DNA from: Tessaracoccus lapidicaptus
GTDB taxonomy: Bacteria; Actinomycetota; Actinomycetes; Propionibacteriales; Propionibacteriaceae
DNA: 64,000 nucleotides
Direction of reading: 5' to 3'
NCBI RefSeq assembly: GCF_001693815.1
Contig: NZ_MBQD01000011.1
Coordinates: 124,001 to 188,000, forward strand
A program made the position numbers and the translations under genes. The notes beneath the pieces are model-generated. The model searched no databases. It saw only the letters and a program-made list of their open reading frames with translations, and was not told the origin of the DNA. Each line of letters opens with the position of its first letter. Position 1 is the stretch's first letter. Below are positions 41,544 to 50,732 of the stretch, piece after piece.

Positions 41544-43121
41544 ATGAGCGCACTGTTCGACCACTACCCGCCGGGGGAGGCCTTCGACGAGATGGTCGGG
41601 CCGGAGGGCGTGCGGGCGTCCGCGACGTCGGTGGTCCAGGGGCTCGAACGGTTGGGGCTCGACGAGCTGCGCTCCCGGGCCGACTACCTGCGCACCACCT
41701 ACATCGACCAGGGCGTCACGTTCGACATCGGCGGCGAGGAACGGCCGTTCCCCCTCGACATCGTGCCCCGCATCCTGCCCGCCGACGAGTTCGCGCACGT
41801 CGAGGCCGGCAGCAAGCAGCGGGTCCGCGCGATGGACGCCTTCCTCGACGACGTCTACACCGAGGGGCGCTGCTTCACCGAGGGCGTCATTCCCCGGCAC
41901 GTTGTCGCGTCGTCGCCGCACTTCCACCGGGCCATGTGGGGCGTGACAACCCCCAACGGCGTCCGGGTGCACATCGCGGGGATCGACCTGGTGCGTGGCC
42001 ACGACGGCGTCTTCCGGGTCCTCGAGGACAACGTCCGCAGCCCGTCCGGGGTGTCCTACGTCATGACGAACCGCCGCGCGGTCAACGCCGCGCTGCCGGA
42101 GATCGCGGCCCAGCACCGCATCCGCCCGGTGGAGGACTACCCGTCGGAGCTGCTCAAGGCGCTGCGCGCCGCCGCGCCGTCCGGCGTGGCGGACCCGACG
42201 GTGGTCGTGCTGACCCCGGGCGTGTACAACTCGGCGTACTTCGAACACGCGATGCTCGCCCGCATGATGGGCGTCGAACTGGTCGAGGGCCGCGACCTGG
42301 TCGCGCACGCCGGCCACGTGTCGCTGCGCACGACGCGCGGGCTCCGGCCGGTCCACGTCATCTACCGCCGCATCGACGACGAGTTCCTGGACCCGGCCGT
42401 GTTCCGCGCCGACTCGCTCATCGGCTGCGCCGGCCTGCTCAACGCGGCCCGCGCCGGCACCGTGACCATCGCCAACGCCGTCGGCAACGGGGTCGCCGAC
42501 GACAAGCTCGTCTACACCTACCTGCCGGACCTCATCCGGTTCTACCTGGGCGAGGAGCCGATCCTCGCCAGCGTCGACACGTGGCGGCTCGAGGAACCCG
42601 AGGCACGCGAGGAGGTCCTGGACCGCCTGGACGAGCTCGTCGTCAAACCCGTCGACGGGTCGGGCGGCAAGGGCATCGTCATCGGCCCGCGCGCCACCCC
42701 GGAGGAGCTGGAGCGGCTCAAGCGCCAGATCCTGCGCGACGCCCGCGGCTGGATCGCGCAGCCCGTCGTCCAGCTCTCCACCGTGCCGACCATGATCGAC
42801 GGCGAACTGAGGCCCCGGCACGTGGACCTCAGGCCCTTCATCGTCAACTCCGGCAACGACAACATCTTCGTCCTGCCCGGCGGGCTCACCCGGGTGGCGC
42901 TGCCCGAGGGCGAGCTCATCGTCAACTCGTCGCAGGGCGGCGGCTCGAAGGACACATGGGTGCCGGCCGGTCGCCGTCCGGTAATCGCACCCGTCGCCGC
43001 CGCCCCGCCGCCGCGACCCTCGTCGGTGCCGCTGTCGGAGCAGATGCTGAGCCGCGTCATCCGGCACCAGCACGAGCAGCAGCAACAACAGGAGCGGGCG
43101 GGGGAGGGGGCGCCGTGCTGA
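41544..43121 (+). CDS. Circularly permuted ATP-grasp protein (DUF404/DUF407 type)
   Basis: A 525-residue predicted carboxylate-amine ligase of the circularly permuted ATP-grasp type 2 family. Marks: [30 protein letters not shown] near the start, [63 protein letters not shown], and [18 protein letters not shown], whose Lys and Gly-rich loop bind ATP, followed by HVDLRPF. The C-terminal 50 residues are Pro/Gln-rich and disordered. First gene of a conserved trio thought to make or attach a small peptide-like product. Its stop overlaps the next start. Confidence 0.92.
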   Translation: MSALFDHYPPGEAFDEMVGPEGVRASATSVVQGLERLGLDELRSRADYLRTTYIDQGVTFDIGGEERPFPLDIVPRILPADEFAHVEAGSKQRVRAMDAFLDDVYTEGRCFTEGVIPRHVVASSPHFHRAMWGVTTPNGVRVHIAGIDLVRGHDGVFRVLEDNVRSPSGVSYVMTNRRAVNAALPEIAAQHRIRPVEDYPSELLKALRAAAPSGVADPTVVVLTPGVYNSAYFEHAMLARMMGVELVEGRDLVAHAGHVSLRTTRGLRPVHVIYRRIDDEFLDPAVFRADSLIGCAGLLNAARAGTVTIANAVGNGVADDKLVYTYLPDLIRFYLGEEPILASVDTWRLEEPEAREEVLDRLDELVVKPVDGSGGKGIVIGPRATPEELERLKRQILRDARGWIAQPVVQLSTVPTMIDGELRPRHVDLRPFIVNSGNDNIFVLPGGLTRVALPEGELIVNSSQGGGSKDTWVPAGRRPVIAPVAAAPPPRPSSVPLSEQMLSRVIRHQHEQQQQQERAGEGAPC

Positions 43122-44035
43122 GCCGCATCGCCGACTCCCTGTTCTGGATCGGCCGCTATTTGGAGCGCGCCGAGGACACCTGCCGCATCGTCGAGGTCCA
43201 CCTGCACCAGCGGCTCGACGACCCCGGCGCCTACCCCGCCCAGGCCGCCCGGGACCTGCTGCTGCTCATGGGGCGCGAGCCCGACAGCGACGAGCCGGAC
43301 GTGCTGCAGGAGCTGTGCTACGACGAGAAGTCGCCGGTCAGCTTCCTGGCAGCCCTCGGCAGCGCCCGCGAGTCCGCTCGCCGGGCCCGCGAGACGGTGT
43401 CGACGGAGGTGTGGGAGTCGATCAACACCACGTGGCTCGCGATGCGCGGCGGCCGGCTGCAGCGCATGCGCCCGGCGTCGATGTTCAAGCTGGTCCGGGA
43501 GCGCTGCGCCGTCATCGCGGGCCTCGCCGATTCCACGATGAGCCACGACGAGGGCTGGCTGTTCCTCACGCTGGGGCGCAGCATCGAACGCATCGACATG
43601 ACCTCCCGCCTGCTGGCCACCGCCTCGCTGGCCGGCAACTCGCCGCGCGCCTGGGACCACGTGCTCAGCGGCTGCGGCGCGCACCACGCGTTCGTCCAGC
43701 GCTACGGCGCGATCGCGTCGGACCGGGACGCCGCCGAATTCCTCATCCTCGACAGGCTGTTCCCCCGGTCGCTGATCTACACGCTGAACACCGCGGTGGA
43801 CGCGCTGTCGCAGCTGGGACCGGTGAACCAGCGGATCCGCCCCGACGACCCCGCCACCCGGCTCCTCGGCGCGGCCCGCGCCACGCTCGAGTTCCTGCCG
43901 GCCGAGGAGATCCTCCTGGATCTGCCGGAGCAGATGGCGCGGCTGCAGGTGGTCTGCTCCGAGACGACGCAGGCCGTCTCCGCGCGCTACTTCGAGGGCT
44001 CGGCGGCCGCCGCCTGGGTGGGCGGTGCCTGGTGA
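43115..44035 (+). CDS. Alpha-E domain protein (DUF403)
   Basis: A 306-residue all-helical protein starting [29 protein letters not shown], the defining alpha-E pattern, with later conserved segments [40 protein letters not shown] and [15 protein letters not shown]. Helical partner always found with circularly permuted ATP-grasp proteins; its activity is unknown. The GTG at 43115 lies within the end of the ATP-grasp gene and is preceded by a G-rich tract. Its stop is 22 bases before the transglutaminase start. Confidence 0.92.
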   Translation: MLSRIADSLFWIGRYLERAEDTCRIVEVHLHQRLDDPGAYPAQAARDLLLLMGREPDSDEPDVLQELCYDEKSPVSFLAALGSARESARRARETVSTEVWESINTTWLAMRGGRLQRMRPASMFKLVRERCAVIAGLADSTMSHDEGWLFLTLGRSIERIDMTSRLLATASLAGNSPRAWDHVLSGCGAHHAFVQRYGAIASDRDAAEFLILDRLFPRSLIYTLNTAVDALSQLGPVNQRIRPDDPATRLLGAARATLEFLPAEEILLDLPEQMARLQVVCSETTQAVSARYFEGSAAAAWVGGAW

Positions 44036-44057
44036 CCAGCAGCGGAAGGACCCGGCC

Positions 44058-44900
44058 GTGAGCCAGTACCGCATCGTGCACACCACCGGCTACCGGTACG
44101 AGGGTGGGGCGACCGACTCGTTCAACGAGGCGCGCATGACGCCGCTGACCAGCAGGCGGCAGCTCGTCCTGTCCTCGAAGCTGGACATCACCCCGGTGGC
44201 GTGGACGCACGCCTACCGCGACTACTGGGGGACCTCGGTGGTGGCCTTCGAGATCCACGAGGCGCATGCCGACCTCAACGTGGTGGCCACCTCCACCGTC
44301 GACATCCACGACGTGTCGCGGGCGGCCGAGCCGCTGGGCTGGGACGGGCTCGCCGACGCGGCCCTGCGCGACCGCTACGTCGAACTCCTCACGCTCACGG
44401 GCTACGTGCGGCCGCACCGCGACGTCGCCCGTCTGGCCGAGCAGGTCCGCCGGGCCGCCGACACGCCGGCGGACGCCGTCGGCGAGCTCACGCGACGCCT
44501 CCGCGAGCGCGTGGGCTACCTGCCGGGCGTCACCCAGGTGCACACCACGGCCGCCGAGGTGTGGGAGCACGGGGCCGGCGTCTGCCAGGATCTGGCCCAC
44601 CTGACCCTGGGCGGCCTGCGCGCCATCGGCATCCCCGCCCGCTACGTGTCCGGATACGTCGTGCAACGCGCCGAGCCGGAGATCGGCGAGGCCATGGTGG
44701 GGGAGTCGCACGCCTGGATCCAGTTCTACGACGGCGAGTGGCTCGGGTTCGACCCCACGAGCCAGGCGGAGCCCCGCGGATCGCACGTCGAGGTCGGCTT
44801 CGGGCGCGACTACGCGGACGTCGCCCCGCTCAAGGGCATCTACACGGGCTCCGGAGGCTCCGAGATGTACGTGTCCGTGGAGATGACCCGGCTGACCTGA
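44058..44900 (+). CDS. Transglutaminase-like cysteine peptidase
   Basis: A 280-residue protein: a beta-rich N-terminal domain (about 1-120, YRIVHTTGYRYEGGATDSFNEARMTPLTS) and a transglutaminase-fold domain with the catalytic triad in GAGVCQDLAHLTLGGLRAIG (Cys), GESHAWIQFYDGEW (His) and GFDPTSQ (Asp). Third member of the trio; such proteins are expected to act as peptidases or amidases on the product of the ATP-grasp partner. The GTG at 44058 has GGAAGGA eight bases upstream. Cytosolic by sequence. Confidence 0.92.
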   Translation: MSQYRIVHTTGYRYEGGATDSFNEARMTPLTSRRQLVLSSKLDITPVAWTHAYRDYWGTSVVAFEIHEAHADLNVVATSTVDIHDVSRAAEPLGWDGLADAALRDRYVELLTLTGYVRPHRDVARLAEQVRRAADTPADAVGELTRRLRERVGYLPGVTQVHTTAAEVWEHGAGVCQDLAHLTLGGLRAIGIPARYVSGYVVQRAEPEIGEAMVGESHAWIQFYDGEWLGFDPTSQAEPRGSHVEVGFGRDYADVAPLKGIYTGSGGSEMYVSVEMTRLT

Positions 44901-44901
44901 C

Positions 44902-44907
44902 TAGGCT
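44902..44907 (+). promoter_or_regulatory. Leaderless -10 (TAGGCT) of dapE
   Basis: TAGGCT lies six bases before the ATG at 44914 and two bases after the transglutaminase stop, so dapE has its own promoter. Confidence 0.5.
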
Positions 44908-44913
44908 CGCACC

Positions 44914-45984
44914 ATGAATCAGCTGGTTGCGGTGCTGCAGGAGATCATGGATGTCGAGTCCGTCTCGGGTGCCGAGCGCGAGCTGGCCGATCTCGTCGAG
45001 GGGTGGCTGGCCTCGTCGCCCCACCTTCGGCTCCACCGCGACGGCGACTGTGTCGTCGCCCGGACCGAGCTCGGCCGGCCCGAGCGGGTCGTCATCGCCG
45101 GCCACCTGGACACGGTGCCCGTCGCCGGCAACCTGCCGTCGCGGCTCATCGAGCACCCCGAGGGGCAGCGGGTCTGGGGCCGCGGCGCCTGCGACATGAA
45201 GGGCGGCGTCGCCGTCATGCTCACCCTGGCGCGGGAACTCACCGCGCCCAGCCGGGACATCACCTGGATCTTCTACGACCAGGAGGAGGTCGAGGCCACC
45301 CGCAACGGCCTCGGCCGGCTCGCCCGCAACCGTCCGGACCTGGTCGCCGCGGACTTCGCCGTGCTCATGGAGCCCACCGGGGCGCGCATCGAGGGCGGCT
45401 GCCAGGGGACCATCCGCATCGACGTGACCACCCGCGGCGTCGCGGCCCACAGCGCCCGAGCCTGGATGGGCCACAACGCCATCCACGACCTGGCGCCGGT
45501 GCTCGCGCGCCTTGCCGCCTACGAGCCCGAGGAGATCGAGGTCGAGGGGCTCACCTACCGCGAGGGCCTCAACGCCGTCGCCATCACCGGCGGCATGGCG
45601 GGCAACGTCATCCCGCCCTCGGCGACCGTGCAGATCAACTACCGCTTCGCGCCAGACAAGAGCGTCGACGAGGCCCTCAGCCGGCTGCGCGGCTGGTTCG
45701 CGGGAGTCGAGTTCACCGTCGCGGACGCGTCGCCCGCAGCACGCCCGGGCCTCGACCGGCCGGCCGCGCGGGAGTTCGTCGCAGCCATCGGCGAGCCCGC
45801 CTCCCCCAAGTACGGCTGGACCGACGTCGCGCGGTTCAGCGAGCTCGGCGTCCCGGCCGTCAACTACGGCCCGGCCGACCCGTCCATGGCCCACCGCGAC
45901 GACGAGTTCTGCCCCGTCGCGGACCTCGACGCCTGTGCCGCCGGGCTCAGGCGATGGCTCAGCACCGAAGGAGATCCCCGATGA
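44914..45984 (+). CDS. dapE: Succinyl-diaminopimelate desuccinylase
   Basis: A 356-residue zinc hydrolase of the M20 family, releasing LL-diaminopimelate from its succinyl form. Metal and catalytic residues: His64 and Asp66 in AGHLDTVPV, Asp94 in RGACDMKGGVAV, Glu124/Glu125 in YDQEEVEA, and a late His in MAHRDDEFC. The lid domain includes RIDVTTRGVAAHSARAWMGHNAI. It is the actinobacterial DapE subfamily. The ATG of the next gene overlaps its stop. Confidence 0.93.
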   Translation: MNQLVAVLQEIMDVESVSGAERELADLVEGWLASSPHLRLHRDGDCVVARTELGRPERVVIAGHLDTVPVAGNLPSRLIEHPEGQRVWGRGACDMKGGVAVMLTLARELTAPSRDITWIFYDQEEVEATRNGLGRLARNRPDLVAADFAVLMEPTGARIEGGCQGTIRIDVTTRGVAAHSARAWMGHNAIHDLAPVLARLAAYEPEEIEVEGLTYREGLNAVAITGGMAGNVIPPSATVQINYRFAPDKSVDEALSRLRGWFAGVEFTVADASPAARPGLDRPAAREFVAAIGEPASPKYGWTDVARFSELGVPAVNYGPADPSMAHRDDEFCPVADLDACAAGLRRWLSTEGDPR

Positions 45985-46715
45985 GCGACCAGTTGCGCCG
46001 CGCCGGCGCCGTCGTCCTGGGCGGCGGTGAGCGCACCCGCCAACCCATGGCTGACGAGGCGCTCCTCCAGCACACCGGGCAGCCGTGGAGCCACCTCGAC
46101 CCGTGGCGGGTCCTGCGGATCCAGTCGGAGTTCGTCGAGGGCTTCGACGCGCTCAAGGAGCTGCCGCCCGCGGTCAGCGTCTTCGGATCTGCGCGGACCT
46201 CGACCGATCACCCGATGTACCAGGCGGCCGTGGAGCTCGGCCGCGGCCTGGTGCACCGTGGTTTCGCGGTGATCACCGGCGGGGGGCCGGGCATCATGGA
46301 GGCCGCCAACCGCGGCGCCTTCGAGGCCGAGGGCACCTCGGTCGGGCTGGGCATCGAGTTGCCCAACGAGCAGGGGATGAACGAGTTCATCTCGCTGGGG
46401 GTCAACTTCCGGTACTTCTTCGCCCGCAAGACCATGTTCCTCAAGTACAGCCAGGGCTTCATCACCATGCCCGGCGGCTTCGGCACCCTGGACGAGCTTT
46501 TCGAGGCGCTGACCCTTATCCAGACGGGGAAGGTCAAGAACTTCCCCATGGTCCTGTTCGGGCGCGCGCACTGGGCGCCGCTCATGGAGTGGGTCCGCGA
46601 CACCATGGCCGAGCACGGCTTCATCGCCCGCTCCGACCTCAGCCTCGTCACCGTCACCGACGACGTCGAGGAGGCCCTCGACGCCATGGGCCGGCCCGGC
46701 GAGATCCCGGGCTGA
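45981..46715 (+). CDS. TIGR00730-type Rossmann protein (LOG family)
   Basis: A 244-residue protein with the LOG motifs VITGGGPGIMEAANRGAFEA and FITMPGGFGTLDELFEALTLIQTG; the PGGxGTxxE element is the active-site loop of cytokinin-activating phosphoribohydrolases. Also VSVFGSARTSTDHPMY. Members hydrolyse nucleoside 5'-monophosphates to a base and ribose phosphate; the bacterial substrate is uncertain. GAAGGAG precedes the ATG, which overlaps the dapE stop. The same dapE-LOG linkage is known in other actinobacteria. Confidence 0.93.
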   Translation: MSDQLRRAGAVVLGGGERTRQPMADEALLQHTGQPWSHLDPWRVLRIQSEFVEGFDALKELPPAVSVFGSARTSTDHPMYQAAVELGRGLVHRGFAVITGGGPGIMEAANRGAFEAEGTSVGLGIELPNEQGMNEFISLGVNFRYFFARKTMFLKYSQGFITMPGGFGTLDELFEALTLIQTGKVKNFPMVLFGRAHWAPLMEWVRDTMAEHGFIARSDLSLVTVTDDVEEALDAMGRPGEIPG

Positions 46716-46720
46716 CCGCC

Positions 46721-47113
46721 GTGTGGATCCTCGCCGTCGTCGTCGCGATCGTGGTGCTGGGGCTGGCGGCCTTCGCGGGACTGGGTCGCCTCGGCCAGAT
46801 GCCCTCGGACGCCGTGACGGATCGCCCCAAGGGGCGGATCCCCGCCGGCCCGGTGACCGCGCAGTTCCTCGCGGAGGCCCGACTCCCCACGGCCGGCACC
46901 GGATACGACCGCTCCCAGGTGGACCACTATCTGGCGCGTGTCGTCGACGGGACCGCGCCCCCGGCGGCCGAGACGGTGTTCGACGTGGTGCGGGGCGGCT
47001 ACGACATGCAGGTCGTCGACGAGGTGCTGCTGCGCGTCGACTACGAGCGCCCGACGGCGGCGCCGCCCCCCGAGGACACGCCGCCCCCCGATGACACAAA
47101 GTTTCCTGGGTGA
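46721..47113 (+). CDS. DivIVA-domain membrane protein
   Basis: A 130-residue protein: one N-terminal membrane segment (about 2-22, WILAVVVAIVVLGLAAFAGLG), then a short DivIVA-type element, ARLPTAGTGYDRSQVDHYLARVV, and a second copy-like stretch AETVFDVVRGGYDMQVVDEVLLRV, followed by a Pro-rich tail. DivIVA elements bind curved membranes and organise polar growth, but members this small are uncharacterised. The GTG start lies five bases after the preceding stop, so it is in the dapE-LOG operon. Confidence 0.8.
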   Translation: MWILAVVVAIVVLGLAAFAGLGRLGQMPSDAVTDRPKGRIPAGPVTAQFLAEARLPTAGTGYDRSQVDHYLARVVDGTAPPAAETVFDVVRGGYDMQVVDEVLLRVDYERPTAAPPPEDTPPPDDTKFPG

Positions 47114-47186
47114 ACGAACCTTGCTTGGTGCGATGCGGAATAATAGACCTCGTCCACAGTTCGACGAGCGAGAATGAGAGTGGCAG

Positions 47187-47354
47187 ATGGCAGCGATGAA
47201 GCCCCGCACGGGTGACGGTCCGATGGAGGTCACGAAGGAGGGTCGCGGCATCGTCATGCGCGTCCCCGTCGACGGAGGCGGCCGCCTTGTCGTCGAGATG
47301 AATGCCACCGAGGCCACCGATCTGCTCAACGCGCTCAAGGACGTCGTCGGCTGA
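47187..47354 (+). CDS. DUF3117 small conserved protein
   Basis: A 55-residue protein nearly invariant across actinobacteria: MAAMKPRTGDGPMEVTKEGR, then a VMRVPVDGGGRLVVEMNATE core, and a LLNALKDVV helix. Its function is unknown. It follows the DivIVA gene by 73 bases, a stretch holding an unusually AT-rich patch (AATAATAG near 47139-47146) that could be its own promoter. A strong hairpin follows the stop. Confidence 0.92.
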   Translation: MAAMKPRTGDGPMEVTKEGRGIVMRVPVDGGGRLVVEMNATEATDLLNALKDVVG

Positions 47355-47374
47355 CACACCCCCACTCCGTGCGC

Positions 47375-47402
47375 ACAGGGCCGCCCCGCGGGGCGGCCCT
47401 GT
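47375..47402. terminator. Bidirectional terminator, DUF3117 / glgA
   Basis: A 28-base perfect palindrome, ACAGGGCCGCCCCG followed by its complement, between two convergent genes. It can fold with a stem of about 12 bp in either direction. Confidence 0.8.
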
Positions 47403-47408
47403 CGCGTC

Positions 47409-48599
47409 TCAGCCCCGGGCGCCGATGGCGGCCTCGTAGACGGCCACCGTCTCGCGCGCGATCTTCTCCCAGGAGAACTCGTCGATGCAGCGCTGCCGCC
47501 CCGCCCGGCCGAAGCGCTCCGCCAGGTCCCGGTCGCGCGTGACGCGGTTCACCTTCGCGGCGAAGTCCGACTCGAACCCCGCGACGAACTCGCGGTCCCC
47601 GGCGCGCGCGGGGTCGTACGCAACCAGCAGGCCCGTCTCGCCGTCGACCACGACCTCGGGGATGCCTCCGACGGCGCTGGCGACCACGGGCGTCTCGCAC
47701 GCCATGGCTTCCAGGTTGACGATCCCCAGCGGCTCGTAGATGGATGGGCAGGCGAACACCGTGGCGTGCGTGAGGACCTGGCGCACCGAGGCGCGCGGCA
47801 GCATCTCCGCGACCCAGACCACGGGGGCGGAGCGCTGTGCCTGCAGCGCGGAGAAGGCGGCGTCGAACTCCGCGGCGATCTCCGGCGTGTCCGGGGCCCC
47901 CGCGAGGAGGACGACCTGCGTGTCCGGATCGAACTCGGCGGCCGCGCGGACCAGGTGCACGAGCCCCTTCTGGCGCGTGATGCGTCCGACGAACACCACC
48001 GAGGGCTGCTCGGGGTCCACCCCGAGCCCCGTGACGACGTCGGTGCCGTGATCGGGCCGGAACTCGTCGGTGTCGATGCCGTTGCGGACCACGTGCACCT
48101 TGTCGGGGTCCAGGGCGGGATAGCTGTCGAGCACGTCGCGGCGCATGCCGGCGCTGACGGAGATGACGGCGTCGGCGGCCTCGTAGGCCGTCTTCTCGGC
48201 CCAGGAGGAGACCCGGTAGCCGCCGGCGAGCTGTTCGGCCTTCCAGGGGCGGTGCGGCTCCAGAGAGTGCGACGTCACGACGTGCGGGATGTCGCGCATG
48301 AGGCCGGCCAAATGCCCGCCCATGTTGGCGTACCAGGTGTGCGAGTGCAGGATGTCGGCGTCGTCGGCCACGGCTGCCGCCATGGAGAGGTCCGCGCCCA
48401 GGACCCGCAGGGCGGCGTTGGCGCCCGGGGGGAAGTCCTCGGCATGCGCGGTGGCGCCGTCGCGCGGCTCGCCCATGCAGTGAACCTCGACGTCGATGAG
48501 CTTGCGCAGCTGAGGCACCAGCTGGGCCACGTGGACACCGGCGCCGCCGTAGATCGTCGGGGGATATTCACGGGTCAACAGCGACAGCTTCATGGTCAT
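47409..48599 (-). CDS. glgA: Glycogen synthase, actinobacterial GT4 type (GlgA/GlgM)
   Basis: A 396-residue glycosyltransferase of the short actinobacterial form. The N-terminal domain has LSLLTREYPPTIYGGAGVHV and the C-terminal domain VFVGRITRQKGL and SIYEPLGIVNLEAMACETPVV, the GT4 donor-site E-x7-E pattern. The mycobacterial homologue (GlgM) makes maltose 1-phosphate from ADP-glucose and glucose 1-phosphate, feeding the GlgE pathway; whether this one does so or extends glycogen directly cannot be told. Divergent from glgC, the arrangement known in mycobacteria. ATGs at 48599 and 48593 are both possible. Confidence 0.92.
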   Translation of the reverse strand: MTMKLSLLTREYPPTIYGGAGVHVAQLVPQLRKLIDVEVHCMGEPRDGATAHAEDFPPGANAALRVLGADLSMAAAVADDADILHSHTWYANMGGHLAGLMRDIPHVVTSHSLEPHRPWKAEQLAGGYRVSSWAEKTAYEAADAVISVSAGMRRDVLDSYPALDPDKVHVVRNGIDTDEFRPDHGTDVVTGLGVDPEQPSVVFVGRITRQKGLVHLVRAAAEFDPDTQVVLLAGAPDTPEIAAEFDAAFSALQAQRSAPVVWVAEMLPRASVRQVLTHATVFACPSIYEPLGIVNLEAMACETPVVASAVGGIPEVVVDGETGLLVAYDPARAGDREFVAGFESDFAAKVNRVTRDRDLAERFGRAGRQRCIDEFSWEKIARETVAVYEAAIGARG

Positions 48600-48654
48600 G
48601 CCCGCATCGTTCCACACCATGGCTGCCCACGGGCCGGTCATTTGCGGGAATTCC

Positions 48655-48684
48655 TTGTGGGGGTGGTCCGTTTGGCAATAGGTT
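48655..48684 (+). promoter_or_regulatory. Leaderless promoter of glgC
   Basis: TTGTGG (48655-48660), an 18-base spacer and TAGGTT (48679-48684), which lies six bases before the ATG. One of few leaderless genes here with a recognisable -35. Confidence 0.5.
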
Positions 48685-48690
48685 CGGGCC

Positions 48691-49917
48691 ATGGCTGCAC
48701 GTCCCAAGATCTTGTCCATCGTCCTGGCCGGAGGTGAGGGGAAGCGGCTGATGCCGCTGACGGCGGACCGGGCTAAGCCGGCCGTCCCCTTCGGCGGCAC
48801 TTATCGCCTCATCGACTTCGTCCTGTCGAACCTCGCGAACTCCAACCTGCGGCAGATAGCCGTCCTGACCCAGTACAAGTCGCACTCGCTTGACCGGCAC
48901 ATCTCCAAGACGTGGCGCTTCTCCACCATGCTGGGCAACTACGTCGCGCCCGTGCCTGCCCAACAGCGCCTCGGGCCGCGCTGGTACCAGGGCAGCGCCG
49001 ACGCGATCTACCAGTCGCTCAACCTCATCCGCGACGAGGATCCCGACTACATCGTCGTCTTCGGGGCCGACAACATCTACCGGATGGACATCGAGCAGAT
49101 GATCGACGCCCACATCGACTCGGGGCTGGGCGCCACCGTCGCCGGGATCCGCGTGCCCCGCAGCGAGGCGTCGGCATTCGGCATCATCGATGCCGCCGCC
49201 GACAAGAAGATCAAGAGCTTCCTGGAGAAGCCCGCCGATCCGCCGGGCCTGCCGGACTCGCCCGACGAGTCGTTCGCCTCCATGGGCAACTACGTGTTCT
49301 CGAGCAAGGCCCTCGTCGAGGCGTTGCGCGCCGACGCCGAGGACCCGACGGCGCGCCACGACATGGGCGGCGACATCATCCCGTGGTTCACCGAGCAGGG
49401 GCAGTCGCAGGTCTACGACTTCAAGGACAACGTCGTGCCGGGCGCGACCGAGAAGGACGTCAACTACTGGCGGGACGTGGGGACCATCGACGCGTTCCAC
49501 GAGGCCCACATGGACCTCGTCAACGTGGAGCCGGAGTTCAACCTGTACAACGACGAGTGGCCCATCTGGACCGACCAGGTCCAGGCGCCGGGCGCGAAGT
49601 TCGTCATCCGGGGCCGGGCCGAGGACTCGATCGTCACAGCCGGCTGCATCATCTCCGGCGGCGAGGTCGATCGCACCGTGCTGAGCCCCAACGTACACGT
49701 GGACAAGTGGGCGCAGGTCTCCGACTCGGTCCTGATGGACTCGGTGAAGATCGGCAAGAACGCCGTCGTGCGCCGGGCGATCCTCGACAAGTACGTCGTC
49801 GTGCCCGACGGAGTGCAGATCGGCGTGGACCACGAGCATGACCGGGCCCGCGGGTTCGTCGTGTCCGAGGGCGGCATCACGGTCGTGGGCAAGAACGTGG
49901 AGGTGGTCCGGGACTGA
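48691..49917 (+). CDS. glgC: Glucose-1-phosphate adenylyltransferase
   Basis: Makes ADP-glucose, the donor for glycogen and maltose 1-phosphate. 408 residues. Nucleotide site: [29 protein letters not shown]; then [15 protein letters not shown], the glucose-phosphate site [10 protein letters not shown], and a C-terminal beta-helix ([36 protein letters not shown]). Allosteric control by glycolytic intermediates is usual for the family. Divergent from glgA across 91 bases; followed by a strong terminator. Confidence 0.96.
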   Translation: MAARPKILSIVLAGGEGKRLMPLTADRAKPAVPFGGTYRLIDFVLSNLANSNLRQIAVLTQYKSHSLDRHISKTWRFSTMLGNYVAPVPAQQRLGPRWYQGSADAIYQSLNLIRDEDPDYIVVFGADNIYRMDIEQMIDAHIDSGLGATVAGIRVPRSEASAFGIIDAAADKKIKSFLEKPADPPGLPDSPDESFASMGNYVFSSKALVEALRADAEDPTARHDMGGDIIPWFTEQGQSQVYDFKDNVVPGATEKDVNYWRDVGTIDAFHEAHMDLVNVEPEFNLYNDEWPIWTDQVQAPGAKFVIRGRAEDSIVTAGCIISGGEVDRTVLSPNVHVDKWAQVSDSVLMDSVKIGKNAVVRRAILDKYVVVPDGVQIGVDHEHDRARGFVVSEGGITVVGKNVEVVRD

Positions 49918-49935
49918 CAGCGGACCCCTACGACA

Positions 49936-49970
49936 TCGGCCCCCTCACCCGTCGCGGGTGAGGGGGCCGA
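49936..49970. terminator. Bidirectional terminator, glgC / methyltransferase
   Basis: A perfect 16-bp stem (TCGGCCCCCTCACCCG with its complement) around a three-base loop, between two convergent genes. A TT follows in the glgC direction. Confidence 0.85.
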
Positions 49971-49984
49971 TTCGCGTCGGTGAG

Positions 49985-50638
49985 TCAGTTCTTGACAGCC
50001 AGGAGCAGCCCGTTGCCCACCGGCAGCAGCGCGCGCGTGTAGGCCTCCGTCGTGGCGACGGCGTCGAGCGCCTCGCGGATGATGATCGCCTCGTCGGACT
50101 CGTCCGCATCGTCGGCGACCCGGTTGTACCAGAGGACGTCGTGGACCAGGAGCAGCCCGCCGGGACGCAGCAGGCGCAGGGCGCCCGCGACGTACTCGAC
50201 GTACTCGAGCTTGTCGCCGTTGATGAAGACGACGTCGTAGGCGGCGTCGCGCAGCTTGGGCATGATCTCGATCGGGGACCCGGCGATGAGGCGGAACCGC
50301 GACGACGGGATCCCGGCCGCGACGAAGTACCGCCGGGCGGGGAGCTGGTTGTCGGCCTCGACATCGATCGACGTCAGCACGCCGTCGTGCCCCATGCCCT
50401 CCAGGAAGGCGAGGCCGGAGGCGCCCATGAGCGTGCCCACCTCGACGACGGCGCGCGCCCCGACGGCCCGCGTGAGTGCGGTCAGGGTGGCGGCGACCCC
50501 GGGCGTGATGGTGCTGAGGCCGGCCAGCGTGGCCTCGTCGCGCGCGGCGGCGACGTGCTCGCTCGTCGGCGCGTGGTCCTCGGCGAAGGCCCAGCTGTCG
50601 GCGGTGGGGGGCTCGAGGTGATTTCCAGGCGTGTTCAC
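49985..50638 (-). CDS. Class I SAM-dependent O-methyltransferase
   Basis: A 217-residue methyltransferase of the catechol/caffeoyl-CoA family: motif I VVEVGTLMGASGLAFLEGM, then GVLTSIDVEADN with the acidic residue binding SAM ribose, and FINGDKLEYVEYV, LLRPGGLLLVHDVLWYNRV with metal-site acidic residues. An orthologue sits next to sigE in mycobacteria, as it does here with dapA inserted. The substrate is unknown. The GTG start at 50638 is supported by TAGGCT six bases upstream. Confidence 0.9.
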   Translation of the reverse strand: MNTPGNHLEPPTADSWAFAEDHAPTSEHVAAARDEATLAGLSTITPGVAATLTALTRAVGARAVVEVGTLMGASGLAFLEGMGHDGVLTSIDVEADNQLPARRYFVAAGIPSSRFRLIAGSPIEIMPKLRDAAYDVVFINGDKLEYVEYVAGALRLLRPGGLLLVHDVLWYNRVADDADESDEAIIIREALDAVATTEAYTRALLPVGNGLLLAVKN

Positions 50639-50644
50639 GCCGCC

Positions 50645-50650
50645 AGCCTA
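50645..50650 (-). promoter_or_regulatory. Leaderless -10 (TAGGCT) of methyltransferase gene
   Basis: On the minus strand TAGGCT lies six bases before the GTG at 50638. Confidence 0.45.
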
Positions 50651-50719
50651 GCGAGTGGTCAGGCGCGTGTGGCGCGTGGCCGCGAGACCCGACCCCGGAC
50701 CCGCCCGCCGGTTCGCGGT

Positions 50720-50725
50720 TAAGAT
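50720..50725 (+). promoter_or_regulatory. Leaderless -10 (TAAGAT) of dapA
   Basis: TAAGAT lies seven bases before the ATG at 50733 and overlaps the alternative ATG at 50724, excluding it. Confidence 0.5.
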
Positions 50726-50732
50726 GACGCGC

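Noticed and set aside
40458-43088. An 876-codon minus-strand reading frame across dapD and the ATP-grasp gene
   Set aside because: Only its last 311 codons have family features (dapD). The rest is low-complexity Arg/Ala/Asp/Val-rich text, antisense to a well-supported gene, as expected from high GC at third positions.
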